Source: Caldilineaceae bacterium | GTDB taxonomy: Bacteria > Chloroflexota > Anaerolineae > Caldilineales > Caldilineaceae | NCBI GenBank assembly: GCA_022824685.1 | Contig: JAJDZJ010000202.1 | Span: 1 to 62,723 of the forward strand | Length of the DNA stretch: 62,723 bases | Direction of reading: 5' to 3' | In this document: positions 16,439 to 26,783 of the stretch, piece by piece | Layout: every line of letters begins with the position of its first letter | Numbering within the stretch: the first letter of the stretch is position 1 | Notes under the pieces: generated by a model | What the model was told of the DNA's origin: nothing | Seen by the model: only the letters and a program-made list of their open reading frames with translations | The model's database searches: none | Translations under genes and position numbers: made by a program

Positions 16439-16497
16439 GGTCGGTCTGCCGCGTTAGCGGTTGTGCAGGCAGGCTGGAGGACAATCAGAGAATCCAG

Positions 16498-16528
16498 GAC
16501 GCCGGGCGCGCTGTCCGGCGTCTTTCTA
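16498..16528 (+). terminator. Intrinsic terminator after the rpsF-rpsR-parvulin operon
   Basis: GACGCCGG and CCGGCGTC form an 8-bp GC-rich stem with a 9-nt loop, followed by TTTCTATT. It lies between convergent genes. Confidence 0.75.
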
Positions 16529-17308
16529 TTGGCGCGCCGCTTGTTTCGCGCCCGTCGCGAGGCAGGCGCGGATTTGGCTGATGAGCGCGCCGGCCTGGGG
16601 CCGCGTCAGCATTTCCAGCGTGCGCGGGCGGGGCAGGTGGACGGGGATGATGCCCTGGAGGCTGCCGGGCTGCCCGCTGAGAACAAGCACGCGATCGGCG
16701 AGGAAGACGGCCTCCTGGATACTGTGTGTAATCATCAGGACGGTCTGCCGGCGGTCATGGCAGATGCGCAGGAGCTCCTGGTTGAGGCGTTCGCGTGTCA
16801 GGGCGTCGAGCGCGCCGAATGGCTCGTCCATCAGGAGCAGGGCAGGGCTCTGCAGCAGGGCGCGCGTGAGCGTCACGCGCTGGGCCATGCCGCCGGAGAG
16901 CTGGGACGGGTAGGCGTCGGCGAACTTGCCGAGCCCCATCAGGGCAAGCGCGGCGCGGGCCCGCTCGCGGTCTTGATCGGCGAGCGGCTTGCGCAGTTCC
17001 AGGGGGAGCAGGACGTTTTCGAGGGCTGTGCGCCAGGGCATCAGATTGGTGTTCTGGAAGACGAACCCGATCTGCGGCTGGGGGGCGCGCACGGTGTTGC
17101 CGGCGAGTTGGACCTGGCCGGAAGTGGGCGTCAGGAGGCCGCCGAGAATGCGCAGAAGAGTTGATTTGCCGCTGCCGCTGTCGCCGACGACACAGACAAA
17201 CTCGTGCGCCTGCACGGAGAGGGAGACGCCGGACAGCGCGGGCGTGACGCGGTTGCGGCGGCTATAGGTGTGGCTGACGTTGCGCGCCCGGAGTAGAGGT
17301 TCTGTCAT
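16526..17308 (-). CDS. ABC transporter ATP-binding protein (riboflavin-type system)
   Basis: 260 residues, an SsuB/TauB/ThiZ-like importer ATPase. Walker A is GDSGSGKST (42-50). The signature is LSGGMAQRVT. Walker B is LLLMDEPFGALD, followed by the H-loop ITHSIQEAVFLADRV. It energises the permease encoded upstream. As third gene of the minus-strand unit behind the FMN riboswitch it probably powers riboflavin or flavin-precursor import. The gap to the binding-protein gene is 56 bp. The upstream Shine-Dalgarno is weak. By sequence alone nitrate, sulfonate or thiamin-precursor transport would also be possible; the riboswitch decides the assignment. Confidence 0.88.
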   Translation of the reverse strand: MTEPLLRARNVSHTYSRRNRVTPALSGVSLSVQAHEFVCVVGDSGSGKSTLLRILGGLLTPTSGQVQLAGNTVRAPQPQIGFVFQNTNLMPWRTALENVLLPLELRKPLADQDRERARAALALMGLGKFADAYPSQLSGGMAQRVTLTRALLQSPALLLMDEPFGALDALTRERLNQELLRICHDRRQTVLMITHSIQEAVFLADRVLVLSGQPGSLQGIIPVHLPRPRTLEMLTRPQAGALISQIRACLATGAKQAARQ

Positions 17309-17364
17309 AGGACGTCAGAGACGGTTGCGCGTGCGCCGATGGCGGGCGGAGGCCGCGGGGCATG

Positions 17365-18456
17365 TCACTGAATGAATTCGTTGGTGTACATCTCCTCGGG
17401 CTGGACGATCCGTTCGACAAAGCCGATGCGCAGAAGGAGCTCGGCCACCGTCTGCCACTCGGCATCGGTGGTGGCGCCGGGCGCGCCGTCCGGCCGCGGC
17501 TGCCAGAAAGGAAGAGAGGCGTCGAAGACCAGGCGGTTGGCAGTTTCGTTTTCCCCGCCCGCCTCCGGCACAAAGTTCAAGGCGATTGCGAAGGATTCGT
17601 CCGGATTGGCGAGGGTGTAGGCGACCGATTCCTGCAGCGCTCGCACCATGGCCTCGACCAGCTGCGGCTCCTCCTGGAGGGTGCGTTGGTTGGTGACGAG
17701 CCCGTTGGCGGGGATCTGCAGGTATTGGTCGAGGGCGATCTGGACGGTCTCGATGCCGGCATTGCCGAGCACGACAGGGCCGTTGACGGCGTAGTCGACT
17801 GCTGCGTCAACCAGGTCTTCGCTCACGGCGGAGGCCTGGGTGAAGCCGATGCTCTCCATCTGGATGTCGGCTTCGGTCAACCCGGCGGTATCGAGGAGCG
17901 CGCGCAGCGCGATGTAGGTGGCGCCGAAGGGGCCCGGCACGCCGACCGTGCGGCCGGCGAGGTCGGCTGGTTCATGAATGCCGGCGTCTGCCTTGGCAAA
18001 GACGGTGACGGGGTAGCTGGTGTACCAGTTCATGACATACTTGACCGGCAGCTCTTGGGCGCGGCCAAGCACGAGCTGATCGCCGCTGGCGATCATGAAC
18101 TGCATTTCGTCGGTGGCGACCAGTTTGAGGTAGTCGTTTTCGAAACCGTAATCCAACGACAGATCGACGCCCCTGGCTGCGAAGAACCCTTTTTCGATGC
18201 CGACATAGAAGGGCGCGAACTGGACATTGGGGATGAAGCCAACGCCTAACGTGATCGGGCGGGGGGCTCGCGGTTCGGCGGGCGCTGCCGGCGCGGTTGC
18301 CGGCGCGATAGGGGCGCAGGCGGCCGCGATCGCAGCCAGGAAGGCCAGCAGAAGCAGTGTGAGCAGGCGGGACAGGGCCACGGGGCTCGCGGCTGCTGGC
18401 CCGCTCAGGGCGGAACTGGCGCGGGCGGCTGAATGGCGGTCGGTGTAATGTTTCAT
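17365..18456 (-). CDS. ribY: RibY-like ABC transporter substrate-binding lipoprotein
   Basis: 363 residues of the NMT1/THI5 (ThiY-like) class. A hydrophobic segment ending LAAIAAACAP is a lipoprotein signal with lipidation at the Cys. The mature part starts ITLGVGFIPNVQFAPFYVGIEKGFF, typical of this class. DYGFENDYLKLVATDEMQFMIASGDQ and GVPGPFGATYIALRALL follow. AGAGGAACGA precedes the ATG. RibXY systems of Chloroflexota under FMN riboswitch control are thought to import riboflavin; the leader at 19673-19837 supports this ligand here. Without the leader it would be called a pyrimidine/thiamin-precursor binding protein. Confidence 0.82.
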   Translation of the reverse strand: MKHYTDRHSAARASSALSGPAAASPVALSRLLTLLLLAFLAAIAAACAPIAPATAPAAPAEPRAPRPITLGVGFIPNVQFAPFYVGIEKGFFAARGVDLSLDYGFENDYLKLVATDEMQFMIASGDQLVLGRAQELPVKYVMNWYTSYPVTVFAKADAGIHEPADLAGRTVGVPGPFGATYIALRALLDTAGLTEADIQMESIGFTQASAVSEDLVDAAVDYAVNGPVVLGNAGIETVQIALDQYLQIPANGLVTNQRTLQEEPQLVEAMVRALQESVAYTLANPDESFAIALNFVPEAGGENETANRLVFDASLPFWQPRPDGAPGATTDAEWQTVAELLLRIGFVERIVQPEEMYTNEFIQ

Positions 18457-18528
18457 TCGTTCCTCTGCATGTTTGCGGATGGGAGAGATTCTCCTGTGAC
18501 AGATACGTTTGGCGGAAGCGCGCGCGGC

Positions 18529-19428
<900 letters not shown>

Positions 19429-19445
19429 CGTACGGCTTTGCCCCG

Positions 19446-19484
19446 AAAAACAAGGAACCCGAAGCAATCTTGCGCTTCGGGTTC
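19446..19484 (-). terminator. Second intrinsic terminator of the riboswitch leader
   Basis: On the minus strand GAACCCGAAGC, an 8-nt loop, GCTTCGGGTTC (11-bp perfect stem), then CTTGTTTTT. It ends 18 bp before the ribX start codon, the classic expression-platform position. Confidence 0.85.
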
Positions 19485-19557
19485 TGTAAACAGCGCGGCT
19501 GGATTCTCGGCGTACGCTGAACGGCCACAGGCAGCGGCTGGCGCGCGCGTCCTCATA

Positions 19558-19594
19558 ACAAAACGGCCCGGGATACATGTATCGTACCCCGGGC
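19558..19594 (-). terminator. First intrinsic terminator of the riboswitch leader
   Basis: On the minus strand GCCCGGG, a 15-nt loop and CCCGGGC, followed by CGTTTTGTT. It lies about 80 nt after the aptamer and about 75 nt before the second terminator. Confidence 0.65.
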
Positions 19595-19672
19595 GTTGCG
19601 CGCAGCAGCCACTGCAAATAGCCAAAGAGGGCGGGAACAGCACACGCACTGGCACTGCCCACGTTCTTTGCA

Positions 19673-19837
<165 letters not shown>

Positions 19838-19859
19838 AGGTTATGCGGTTGTTGGGGTC

Positions 19860-19889
19860 ATTATGGCAGAGGGTTGGGGCGCGCGTCAA
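19860..19889 (-). promoter_or_regulatory. Promoter of the riboswitch-ribX-ribY-ATPase unit
   Basis: On the minus strand TTGACG, an 18-bp spacer, CATAAT. The predicted start lies about 15 bp before the first aptamer helix. Confidence 0.65.
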
Positions 19890-19959
19890 ACTGCAATGGA
19901 CGGGGATGTTGTCTGGACGGGGATTGGGGGGATGGGGTCTGAACTGTGGGGGGAGGGGG

Positions 19960-21525
19960 TTAGGCGTCGGCGGTGGGGATGGGGGCGGCCTCTTGCGCGT
20001 CGGGGGCGGCGGCGAGTAGGGAGGTGCCGTCGATTTCGCGGAGGTGGGGGAAGAGGATGACTTCGCGGATGGTGTCGCGGTCGGTGAGAAGCATGGTGAG
20101 GCGGTCGACGCCCATGCCGAAGCCGCCGGTGGGCGGCATGCCGTAGCTGAGCGCCTCGACGTAATCGATGTCGACGGGGTGGGCCTCTTCGTCGCCCTGC
20201 GCGGCGCGGTAGTTTTCGTCGAGGAAGCGCTGCAGCTGGTCGACGGGGTCGTTGAGCTCGGTGAAGGCGTTGCAGAGCTCCATGCCGGCGGCGAAGCCTT
20301 CGAAGCGCTCGACTAGGCGCTCACTGTCCGGCATCGCTTTGGCGAGCGGGCTGACTTCGCGCGGATAGTCGACGAGAAAGGTGGGCTGGATCAGATTGGG
20401 TTCGCAGAACTTGGAGAGCAACTGGTCGACCAGCTTGCCCCAGTTGTCGGCGGCGGAGGCGTCAATGCCGCGGCTGCGCATCTGTGCCCGCAGGCTGGCG
20501 GCATCGGGAAACTGCTCGTAGTCGATGCCGGATGCGTCGCGGATGGCCTGGCGGAGGGGGAGGCGCGGCCAGGGCGGCGTAAAGTCGATTGTGCGCTCCT
20601 GCCAGGTGACTACGGGGCTGCCGGTCACCTGTTCGGCGGTGAAGGCGACCATCTCCTCGGTGCGCCGCATGACGTCTTCGTAGTCGACGTAGGCCTCGTA
20701 GAATTCGAGCTGGGTGAATTCCGGATTGTGCTTGAAACTGACGCCTTCGTTGCGGAAGTCGCGCCCGATTTCGTAGACGGCGGGGAAGCCGCCGACGACG
20801 AGGCGCTTCAGGTAGAGCTCGAAGCTGATGCGCAGGTAGAGGTCCTGGTGGAGCTGGTTGTGGTGGGTGACGAAGGGTTGAGCGGCCGCGCCGCCGTACA
20901 GCGGCTGCAGGATCGGCGTCTCGACTTCGAGGAAGCCTTCGCTGTCCAGGTAGGCGCGGAGGGCGCGCACGACGGCGGCCCGGTCGCGGAACAGGGCGCG
21001 CGCCTCTTCGTTGGCCAGCAGGTCCACGTAGCGGCGGCGGTAGCGGACTTCGGGGTCGCGCACGCCGTGCCATTTGTCCGGCATGGGTTTGAGGGCTTTG
21101 GCCAGGAAGGTGATCTCCTGGACAGAGATGCTCAACTCGCCGGTGCGGGTGACGGAGAGAGGGCCGCTGGCGCTGATGAAGTCGCCGAGATCAATGAGGC
21201 GTTTCCAGACTTCGTTGTACCAGCCGTCGGGCAGGCTGTCGCGCTGGATGAAGAGCTGGATCTGTGCGCTGCCGTCGTCGAGGTCGGCGAAGCTGACTTT
21301 GCCCATGACGCGGATGCGTTTGAGGCGGCCGGCCACGGACACGACCGGCTGCTCGTCGGCGTCCTCGTCATAGAGGGCGCGGGCGTCGGCGATGGTGTGG
21401 GAGCGGTTCACGCGCGCCGGATAGGGGTCGATCCCGCGGGCGCGCAGAGCTTCCAGTTTCTGCAGACGGCTCTGTTCCTGATCGGTCAGGTTTTCGGGCT
21501 CGAACAGCTCGCTGGCGTCTTTCAC
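19960..21525 (-). CDS. lysS: Lysyl-tRNA synthetase, class II
   Basis: 521 residues. The enzyme charges tRNA-Lys. The N-terminal OB-fold domain spans about 55-170 (VSVAGRLKRIRVMGKVSFADLDDG). Class II motif 1/2 elements include RRRYVDLLANEEARALFRDRA and FRNEGVSFKHNPEFTQLEFYEAY. Motif 3 is GFGMGVDRLTMLLTD near the end. The start is a GTG at 21525 with AGGAAC a few bases upstream. It is 61 bp downstream of greA and probably cotranscribed with it. The C-terminal residues after IREVILFPHLR are an Ala-rich tail. Confidence 0.95.
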   Translation of the reverse strand: MKDASELFEPENLTDQEQSRLQKLEALRARGIDPYPARVNRSHTIADARALYDEDADEQPVVSVAGRLKRIRVMGKVSFADLDDGSAQIQLFIQRDSLPDGWYNEVWKRLIDLGDFISASGPLSVTRTGELSISVQEITFLAKALKPMPDKWHGVRDPEVRYRRRYVDLLANEEARALFRDRAAVVRALRAYLDSEGFLEVETPILQPLYGGAAAQPFVTHHNQLHQDLYLRISFELYLKRLVVGGFPAVYEIGRDFRNEGVSFKHNPEFTQLEFYEAYVDYEDVMRRTEEMVAFTAEQVTGSPVVTWQERTIDFTPPWPRLPLRQAIRDASGIDYEQFPDAASLRAQMRSRGIDASAADNWGKLVDQLLSKFCEPNLIQPTFLVDYPREVSPLAKAMPDSERLVERFEGFAAGMELCNAFTELNDPVDQLQRFLDENYRAAQGDEEAHPVDIDYVEALSYGMPPTGGFGMGVDRLTMLLTDRDTIREVILFPHLREIDGTSLLAAAPDAQEAAPIPTADA

Positions 21526-21586
21526 AGTTCCTGCTCCTGGCGGGGGGGCCGGGTTTGCCGCCGGCGCAAGGGCAAAGGCGTGTATG

Positions 21587-22060
21587 TCACTCGACGCGGA
21601 CGATTTTGAATTCGATTTCGCCTACCGGCGCCTCGACGCGCACGACATCTCCTGCGGTGCGGCCGAGCAGAGCCTTGCCGATTGGGCTCTCGTTGCTGAT
21701 GCGCCCGTTGCTGGGGTCGGTTTCGGTTGAGCCCACAATGGTGTAGATCTCTTCGTCGTCGTAGCCGTTTTCTCTGACGACGACGCTGCGGCCAAGGGCG
21801 ACCTGGTCGTCGGGCGTCTGGGAATCGTCGATAATCTGCGCGTTGTGGATCTTGACCTTGAGTTCCCGGATGCGCCCTTCGACAAAGGCTTGCGCGTTTT
21901 TGGCTTCGTCATAGCCGGCGTTTTCTCTCAGGTCGCCTTCGGCTTTGGCTTCGGCGATCTGCTGGGCAATCTCCTGGCGGCGTTCACCGACGAGATACGC
22001 CAGCTCTTCCTGCAGGGCATCGAGGCCGATTTGGGTCAGGTAAACAGGACTGTCACTCAT
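21587..22060 (-). CDS. greA: Transcript cleavage factor GreA
   Basis: 157 residues from the ATG at 22060 (MSDSPVYLTQIGL), the normal GreA start; an upstream in-frame start would add 19 residues. The N-terminal coiled coil holds the catalytic tip GDLRENAGYDEAKN with the two acidic residues. The C-terminal FKBP-like domain contains GSTETDPSNGRISNESPIGKALLGR. GreA stimulates RNA cleavage in backtracked RNA polymerase. A 145-nt leader with two hairpins precedes it. lysS follows. Confidence 0.96.
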   Translation of the reverse strand: MSDSPVYLTQIGLDALQEELAYLVGERRQEIAQQIAEAKAEGDLRENAGYDEAKNAQAFVEGRIRELKVKIHNAQIIDDSQTPDDQVALGRSVVVRENGYDDEEIYTIVGSTETDPSNGRISNESPIGKALLGRTAGDVVRVEAPVGEIEFKIVRVE

Positions 22061-22153
22061 AGTTCTTACTCGCTGGTTTGGGGGGAGCTCTGGCACAAAT
22101 AGAGAGGACGCGGTCAACGGCGTGAGAATTTTCCGCCGTCAGCAGCGACCCCT

Positions 22154-22188
22154 GGAAAGTAAACGCCGACCCGGATCGTCAGGTCGGC
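22154..22188 (-). terminator. Terminator-like hairpin in the greA leader
   Basis: On the minus strand GCCGACC, a 10-nt loop and GGTCGGC, followed by GTTTACTTT, beginning about 10 nt after the predicted transcript start. A second stem (ACGGCG/CGCCGT) follows nearer the gene. The pattern resembles leader attenuation. Confidence 0.5.
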
Positions 22189-22203
22189 TCTTGATCTGTT
22201 AGC

Positions 22204-22231
22204 ATTATAGCGGATATTCCGGTAAATGCAA
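22204..22231 (-). promoter_or_regulatory. greA promoter
   Basis: On the minus strand TTGCAT, a 16-bp spacer, then a perfect TATAAT. The start would be near 22197. Confidence 0.72.
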
Positions 22232-22336
22232 ATTTTGAAATGCGCGGTGGGCACAGCCCGGATCAGAATTGGGACAGACCCGATTCCGGGGCGCTTTTGC
22301 GGTAAGGAACACCGGCCGTAGCTGTGATTCGACCTT

Positions 22337-23179
22337 ATGAACTTCGATGGATTCGCCCGTTTCTACGACGGGGATTACCGCGACTACGGCGATGACATTC
22401 CGCTCGTCTTGAAGACGGCGCGCGCAGCCGGCCGCGCCGCGCTGGAGCTTGGCTGCGGAACCGGCCGCGTGCTGCTTCCGCTGGCTGAGGCCGGCTGTCA
22501 TGTAGTCGGCATCGACAGGAGCGCGGCGCTGCTGGCGATCGCGCGGCGCAAGTTGGCGAAGCGCGGCTTTGCGTCGCCGGCAGCGCCGCCTGAGACGCCG
22601 GGAGCGGAGAGGGAGGCGGAAGGGCCTTGGCGGGTCCGGCTGGCGCAGGCGGATATGACCGGTTTTCAGCTTGCGCAGAGGGATTTTGACTTCGCGTTTG
22701 TGGTCAGCAATACGTTGATGCACGTGACGACGCAGGCCGGGCAGTTGATGGCGCTGCGGCGCGCGCGCCGCCATCTGCGCGCGGGCGGTCTGCTGCTGAT
22801 CGATCTGTTCAACCCGGACGTTGCTTACCTGGAGTCGATTGCGGGCATTCAGGAGCTGGCGGACCGGTGGGTGGACGGGGAGAGCGGCGCGCAGGTGTTG
22901 AAATGGACGACCCGCACCGTGGACGCGGCCCGGCAACTGCAGGAGACGGACTTTGTTTATGAGGAGATATTTCCGGACGGGCGCAGCGCACAGACGCGGC
23001 TATCTTTTCCGCTGCGCTTCTGGTGGGCGGACGAGGGCGCTATGCTGCTGGAACGGGCAGGGTTTGCGGTGGATGAGGTGTACGGGGATTTCGACGGCAG
23101 CCCCTATCAATCGGACAGCGAGCGGCTGATCTTCATCGCCCGCAAGGAGGCGGCGGCCAGCGGTGGTTCAGCCCGCTAG
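22337..23179 (+). CDS. Class I SAM-dependent methyltransferase
   Basis: 280 residues. Motif I is ALELGCGTGRVLLPL (about 34-48), followed by VVGIDRSAALLAIAR with the acidic residue that contacts the SAM ribose. DFAFVVSNTLMHVTTQAGQLMAL and LLIDLFNPD are motifs IV-VI. A Pro/Glu-rich insertion lies at about 75-95. The C-terminal beta-rich region ends with DFDGSPYQSDSERLIFIARK. The substrate is unknown. The gene is convergent with nrdJ, 12 bp apart. No strong Shine-Dalgarno precedes the ATG. Confidence 0.87.
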   Translation: MNFDGFARFYDGDYRDYGDDIPLVLKTARAAGRAALELGCGTGRVLLPLAEAGCHVVGIDRSAALLAIARRKLAKRGFASPAAPPETPGAEREAEGPWRVRLAQADMTGFQLAQRDFDFAFVVSNTLMHVTTQAGQLMALRRARRHLRAGGLLLIDLFNPDVAYLESIAGIQELADRWVDGESGAQVLKWTTRTVDAARQLQETDFVYEEIFPDGRSAQTRLSFPLRFWWADEGAMLLERAGFAVDEVYGDFDGSPYQSDSERLIFIARKEAAASGGSAR

Positions 23180-23191
23180 CCGCCGTGGGGT

Positions 23192-25762
23192 TCAACATTC
23201 GCTGTAGCCGCAGACATGGCATTTGAGGCAGCCTTCGATGTTGAGGAAGGCCGCTTCGCCGCATTCCGGGCAGAGGTCGCCGATGGGCAGCGCCAGTTGT
23301 TCGCCGACCACGGATTCTCTGTTTTCCGGCAGCTCGCTGAGATGGTCGGAAAGGACCTGGGCGACGCCGTCCGGCAGGCTGCGCACGCGCCCGACACCGA
23401 ATCCCAAGGGGCGTCCGCCGCCGATACCGGCCATCTCATCGATGACCCAGCGCAGTCTTTCAGACGGCGGCAGGGCAGAGGGCATGCGCAGCGCCAGGCT
23501 GATGAGGCGGCCGATCGATTCGCTGACGGCGGTGACATCGCTGCCGGCCTTGCCGATGTTGAGGAAGACTTCAAAGGGCTCGTGGTTCTCGTCGCTGTTG
23601 ATGGTGACGTAGGCGGTGCCCAGGGGCGTCTCTTTGCGATAGCTGCTGCCCTGGAGCAGATAGGGGCGCGGCCGCTTGGTGAAGACGGCTGGGTAATCGT
23701 CCTGTGAGAGCGCTGGATGGGGTTGGGCGCCGTTGGCTGAGGGAACGCTGTGCAGCTGTTCCGGAAGTTCGCCCTTTCTGTCTTTGACCGCTTTTGTTTC
23801 CAACACGACTTCCTGGCGGCTGCCGGTGACATAGACGGTGAGCCCCTTGCAGCCCAACTCCCACGCCTGCATATAGGCTTGCGCCACATCTTCCTCGGTT
23901 GCGCCTTCGGGGAAGTTGCAGGTTTTGCTGATGCTGTTATCGACAAACGCCTGGATGGCGGCCTGCATTTTGACGTGCTGCTCGGCGGTGATGTTGCTGC
24001 TGACGACGTAGGTATTGCGGAATTCCTCGGGCAGCTCTTCGATTTCGTGACAGGAACCGGTCTCCGCCACTTGCTGCCGGATGGCGTCCGCCTGTGCGGC
24101 GCTGACATCCAGGCGCTCGAGCGCTTGTTCGAAGAGGGGGCTGGTATAGGGCAACTCTACGTCATTGTCTCCGTCCTTGAAGTGGCGGATATAGCCTAGA
24201 GCGAAGACCGGTTCGCAGCCGTAGCCTTCACAGCCGCTCACGGTGGCGATTGTGCCGGTGGGCGCCACGGTCGTCTGGGCGGCATTGCGGATCCCATGGC
24301 GGCGTATGCCTTCGACGACCTTATCCCAATTCAGCGCGGGCCGGCCCCAGTTGCGGCGGTAGGGGACGAGCGGGCGCGGCGGCTGCCAGCGCATTCCGCC
24401 GAGCTGGTCGTCGTCATAGATGCTGCCGGCGTAGGCGAGGAAGGTTTGGCGCTCCGCGGCCAGGTCGATGCTCATCTGCATGCAGTGGAAGCGCACGAAC
24501 TCCATCACCTGGGCGGCGAACTCCTGGCCGTCTTCGCTGCCGTAGCGGATGCCCAACTTGTACATCAGGTCGCCGAGGCCCATGATGCCGAGCCCGATTC
24601 GACGCGCATTGAGGGCAGCCTCTTTCACGATCGGCACCGCAGGCAGGTAGGTGTTGGCGCTGACCACGTTGTCGAGGAAGTGGGTGCTTTCGCGCACGGT
24701 CTTGCGCAGGGCATCCCAGTCGACCGCGGCTTGGCCTGCGCTGTCGGTTGTGACGTGGGAGCTGAGGTTGATGGAGCCGAGGCAGCAGTTTTCGTAGGGC
24801 CCGAGCCACTGTTCGCCGCAGGGGTTGGTCGCTTCGAGATCGTAGAGGTGGGGGACAGGGTTGCTGCGGTTGGCGGCGTCGATAAAGAGCGCGCCGGGCT
24901 CGCCGTTGTGGTGGGCGTACTTGATTATGGTAGCGAAGAGGTCGCGCGCCTTAACCGTTCTGGAGACGGAGCCGTCGCGGGGATTGCGCAGGTCGAAATC
25001 GCCATCCTCCTTGACGGCTTGCATGAATTCGTCGGTGATGGCGACGGAGATGTTGAAGTTGGTGATGGCGCCCTCTTCGGCCTTGCAGCGGATAAACTCT
25101 TCAATGTCTGGGTGGTCGACGCGCAGGACTCCCATATTGGCGCCGCGACGGGTACCGCCCTGGGCGATTTCGCCGAAGGCCTGGTCATAGACGCGCAGGA
25201 AGCCGACCGGGCCGGTGGCGCGGCCGGCCGAGGTGTGGACGATATCTTTTTGTGGACGCAGCCGGCTGAAGCTGAAGCCGTTGCCGCCGCCTGTTTGTTG
25301 GATCAGGGCTGCGACGCGCAGGGTGCTGAAGATGCCGTCGCTGGCGCGGCCCATATCGTCTTCGATGGGAAGGACGAAACAGGCGGCAAGCTGGCCGAGG
25401 GGCGTGCCGGCGCCTGTGAAGGTGGGGCTGTTGGGGAAGAAGCGCAGCTCGGTGAGCAGGTCGTAGAAGGTTCTGGTCGTTGCATCGACATCGCCGCCGT
25501 GCTCCTCTTCCGCGGCCGCGATGTGTCTGGCGACGCGATAGAACATGCCGGCTGGGGTCTCCAGGAGCGCTCCATTGATATCGCGACGCAGATAGCGGCG
25601 CTCCAGGACTTTCAAGCTGTTTTCGCTCAGCTGGATAGCGGTGTCATCGACATACGCCGGGCCAGAGACTTTTTGCTTTTCCCCCTTCACGACTTCGAAG
25701 GTCGTGAAAGCCTCCTTTGCATTGGCGCCATTGCGGGTGACGGTGGATTCGAGGGAGGACAT
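23192..25762 (-). CDS. nrdJ: Adenosylcobalamin-dependent (class II) ribonucleoside-diphosphate reductase
   Basis: 856 residues. It makes deoxyribonucleotides with a B12-derived thiyl radical and needs no oxygen-dependent partner subunit. Supporting motifs are [81 protein letters not shown] and [21 protein letters not shown]. The C-terminus carries a zinc-ribbon-like tail with CPEC and [12 protein letters not shown], common in class II enzymes for redox exchange. AAGGAGCATCCCC precedes the ATG. nrdR lies 146 bp upstream on the same strand, pointing to joint control. Confidence 0.95.
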   Translation of the reverse strand: MSSLESTVTRNGANAKEAFTTFEVVKGEKQKVSGPAYVDDTAIQLSENSLKVLERRYLRRDINGALLETPAGMFYRVARHIAAAEEEHGGDVDATTRTFYDLLTELRFFPNSPTFTGAGTPLGQLAACFVLPIEDDMGRASDGIFSTLRVAALIQQTGGGNGFSFSRLRPQKDIVHTSAGRATGPVGFLRVYDQAFGEIAQGGTRRGANMGVLRVDHPDIEEFIRCKAEEGAITNFNISVAITDEFMQAVKEDGDFDLRNPRDGSVSRTVKARDLFATIIKYAHHNGEPGALFIDAANRSNPVPHLYDLEATNPCGEQWLGPYENCCLGSINLSSHVTTDSAGQAAVDWDALRKTVRESTHFLDNVVSANTYLPAVPIVKEAALNARRIGLGIMGLGDLMYKLGIRYGSEDGQEFAAQVMEFVRFHCMQMSIDLAAERQTFLAYAGSIYDDDQLGGMRWQPPRPLVPYRRNWGRPALNWDKVVEGIRRHGIRNAAQTTVAPTGTIATVSGCEGYGCEPVFALGYIRHFKDGDNDVELPYTSPLFEQALERLDVSAAQADAIRQQVAETGSCHEIEELPEEFRNTYVVSSNITAEQHVKMQAAIQAFVDNSISKTCNFPEGATEEDVAQAYMQAWELGCKGLTVYVTGSRQEVVLETKAVKDRKGELPEQLHSVPSANGAQPHPALSQDDYPAVFTKRPRPYLLQGSSYRKETPLGTAYVTINSDENHEPFEVFLNIGKAGSDVTAVSESIGRLISLALRMPSALPPSERLRWVIDEMAGIGGGRPLGFGVGRVRSLPDGVAQVLSDHLSELPENRESVVGEQLALPIGDLCPECGEAAFLNIEGCLKCHVCGYSEC

Positions 25763-25805
25763 GGGGATGCTCCTTGGAAAAAGATGAAAGATCGGTATGA
25801 ATTAT

Positions 25806-25840
25806 GTGCTGTAAAATGTAAGGACGACAGAAAACAGCAC
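25806..25840 (-). promoter_or_regulatory. Inverted repeat in the nrdJ leader
   Basis: On the minus strand GTGCTGT, 21 nt, ACAGCAC. It begins about 3 nt after the predicted transcript start. It could be an RNA stem or an operator; it does not match the NrdR box. Confidence 0.4.
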
Positions 25841-25849
25841 TTGGTTCCA

Positions 25850-25878
25850 ATGATAGAACAAATGATCTAAAAGATCAA
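25850..25878 (-). promoter_or_regulatory. nrdJ promoter
   Basis: On the minus strand TTGATC, a 17-bp spacer, TATCAT, in the gap between nrdR and nrdJ. Confidence 0.65.
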
Positions 25879-25908
25879 CTGCGGACTGGGCGGGGCTTCG
25901 TTTTGCGC

Positions 25909-26388
25909 CTATAGCCGTCCGTTTGCGTCACCGTCCTGGTCGCTGCGCCCCATAAGCCGGTCAACTTCGGATCGGATTTCACTCAGATCGCTAAAGTCCA
26001 GGTAGACACTTGCGAAACGGATATAGGCCACCTGATCGACATCGGCCAGTTGGTCCAGCACAAGGTTGCCGATCATTTCGCTGGTGACTTCTGCGCGGCC
26101 GAGGCGCTGGATTCGGTCTTCGACGTAGTTTGCGATGCTTTTCATGCGCTCGCTGCTGACGGGCCGTTTTACTGCGGCGATGCGGATGCCGGCAAGCAGC
26201 TTTTGGGGATCGAACGGTTCGCGATGGCCGTCGCGTTTGGAGACGAGCAGGCTGGGCGCGACATGTTCATAGGTTGTGAAGCGCTGCGCGCAGTCCAGAC
26301 ATTGACGGCGGCGGCGGATCGTCTCTTTTCTTTCCCTGGTATCGATCACTTTATGATTGCCATGACCGCAATGGGGACATTGCATCAT
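25909..26388 (-). CDS. nrdR: Transcriptional repressor NrdR
   Basis: 159 residues. The N-terminal zinc ribbon uses Cys4, Cys7, Cys30 and Cys33 (CPHC...CLDC). An ATP-cone domain follows (residues 48-138), which senses dATP/ATP. NrdR represses ribonucleotide reductase genes by binding paired boxes in their promoters. The start has two adjacent ATG codons; the second may be used. It lies between ftsZ and nrdJ, as a neighbour of both division and DNA precursor genes. Two box-like sequences overlap its own promoter. Confidence 0.96.
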   Translation of the reverse strand: MMQCPHCGHGNHKVIDTRERKETIRRRRQCLDCAQRFTTYEHVAPSLLVSKRDGHREPFDPQKLLAGIRIAAVKRPVSSERMKSIANYVEDRIQRLGRAEVTSEMIGNLVLDQLADVDQVAYIRFASVYLDFSDLSEIRSEVDRLMGRSDQDGDANGRL

Positions 26389-26517
26389 CCGTCTCTCGCT
26401 CGGTCGGCCTGGCTGTCATGGGAGCGTAAGGATTCGCCCGGATTTTTCCGGTTCAGACGGGTTTAGTTCGGCGCCCTTCGACAACTTTGCAGGAACTGTG
26501 CTCGTTTGGGGAACAAC

Positions 26518-26559
26518 CTACATACTGTATCATACAACATTGGGAGGTACAATATGTAG
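26518..26559 (-). promoter_or_regulatory. nrdR promoter overlapped by two NrdR-box-like sites
   Basis: On the minus strand TTGTAC, a 17-bp spacer, TACAGT form a promoter. Two inverted copies of TACARTATGTAG (26518-26529 and 26548-26559) have centres 30 bp apart, close to the three-turn spacing of NrdR box pairs. They partly match the NrdR box ACAC-W-ATATAT-W-GTGT and cover both promoter hexamers. Confidence 0.6.
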
Positions 26560-26783
26560 TATTGCGGCCTGTGCGTGTTTATTTCAAAACGTCAGTATAG
26601 GTATATCATAATCCGGGGCGAGGCGCAAACGGAATCGGCGGCAGGGGGAACTGCAGGGGAACTGCGGGGAGAGGCGGGGGGGAAGGGCTTGGGCGCCCAC
26701 AAGGGGGGCCCCTACAGGGGAAAGCGGGGCGCGCAAACGAAGCGCAGCGAACATGTGAGGGGATCGTGACACCTTGCGCGGGC
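26560..26783. other. Intergenic region with a REP-like palindrome
   Basis: No gene is supported. The stretch is G-rich, with GGGGAACTGC repeated. At 26691-26712 GGGCGCCCACAAGGGGGGCCCC can fold with one mismatch and is followed by TACAGGGG. It resembles, from memory, the GTAGGGGCG...-type palindromes scattered in Chloroflexota and Cyanobacteria intergenic DNA. Confidence 0.4.

Noticed and set aside
25806..25840. Cobalamin riboswitch before nrdJ
   Set aside because: The leader is only about 80 nt and lacks the conserved B12-box.
24296..25870. 524-codon plus-strand frame opposite nrdJ
   Set aside because: Mirror of the nrdJ codon pattern, rich in Gly/Ala/Val/Glu; no motifs.
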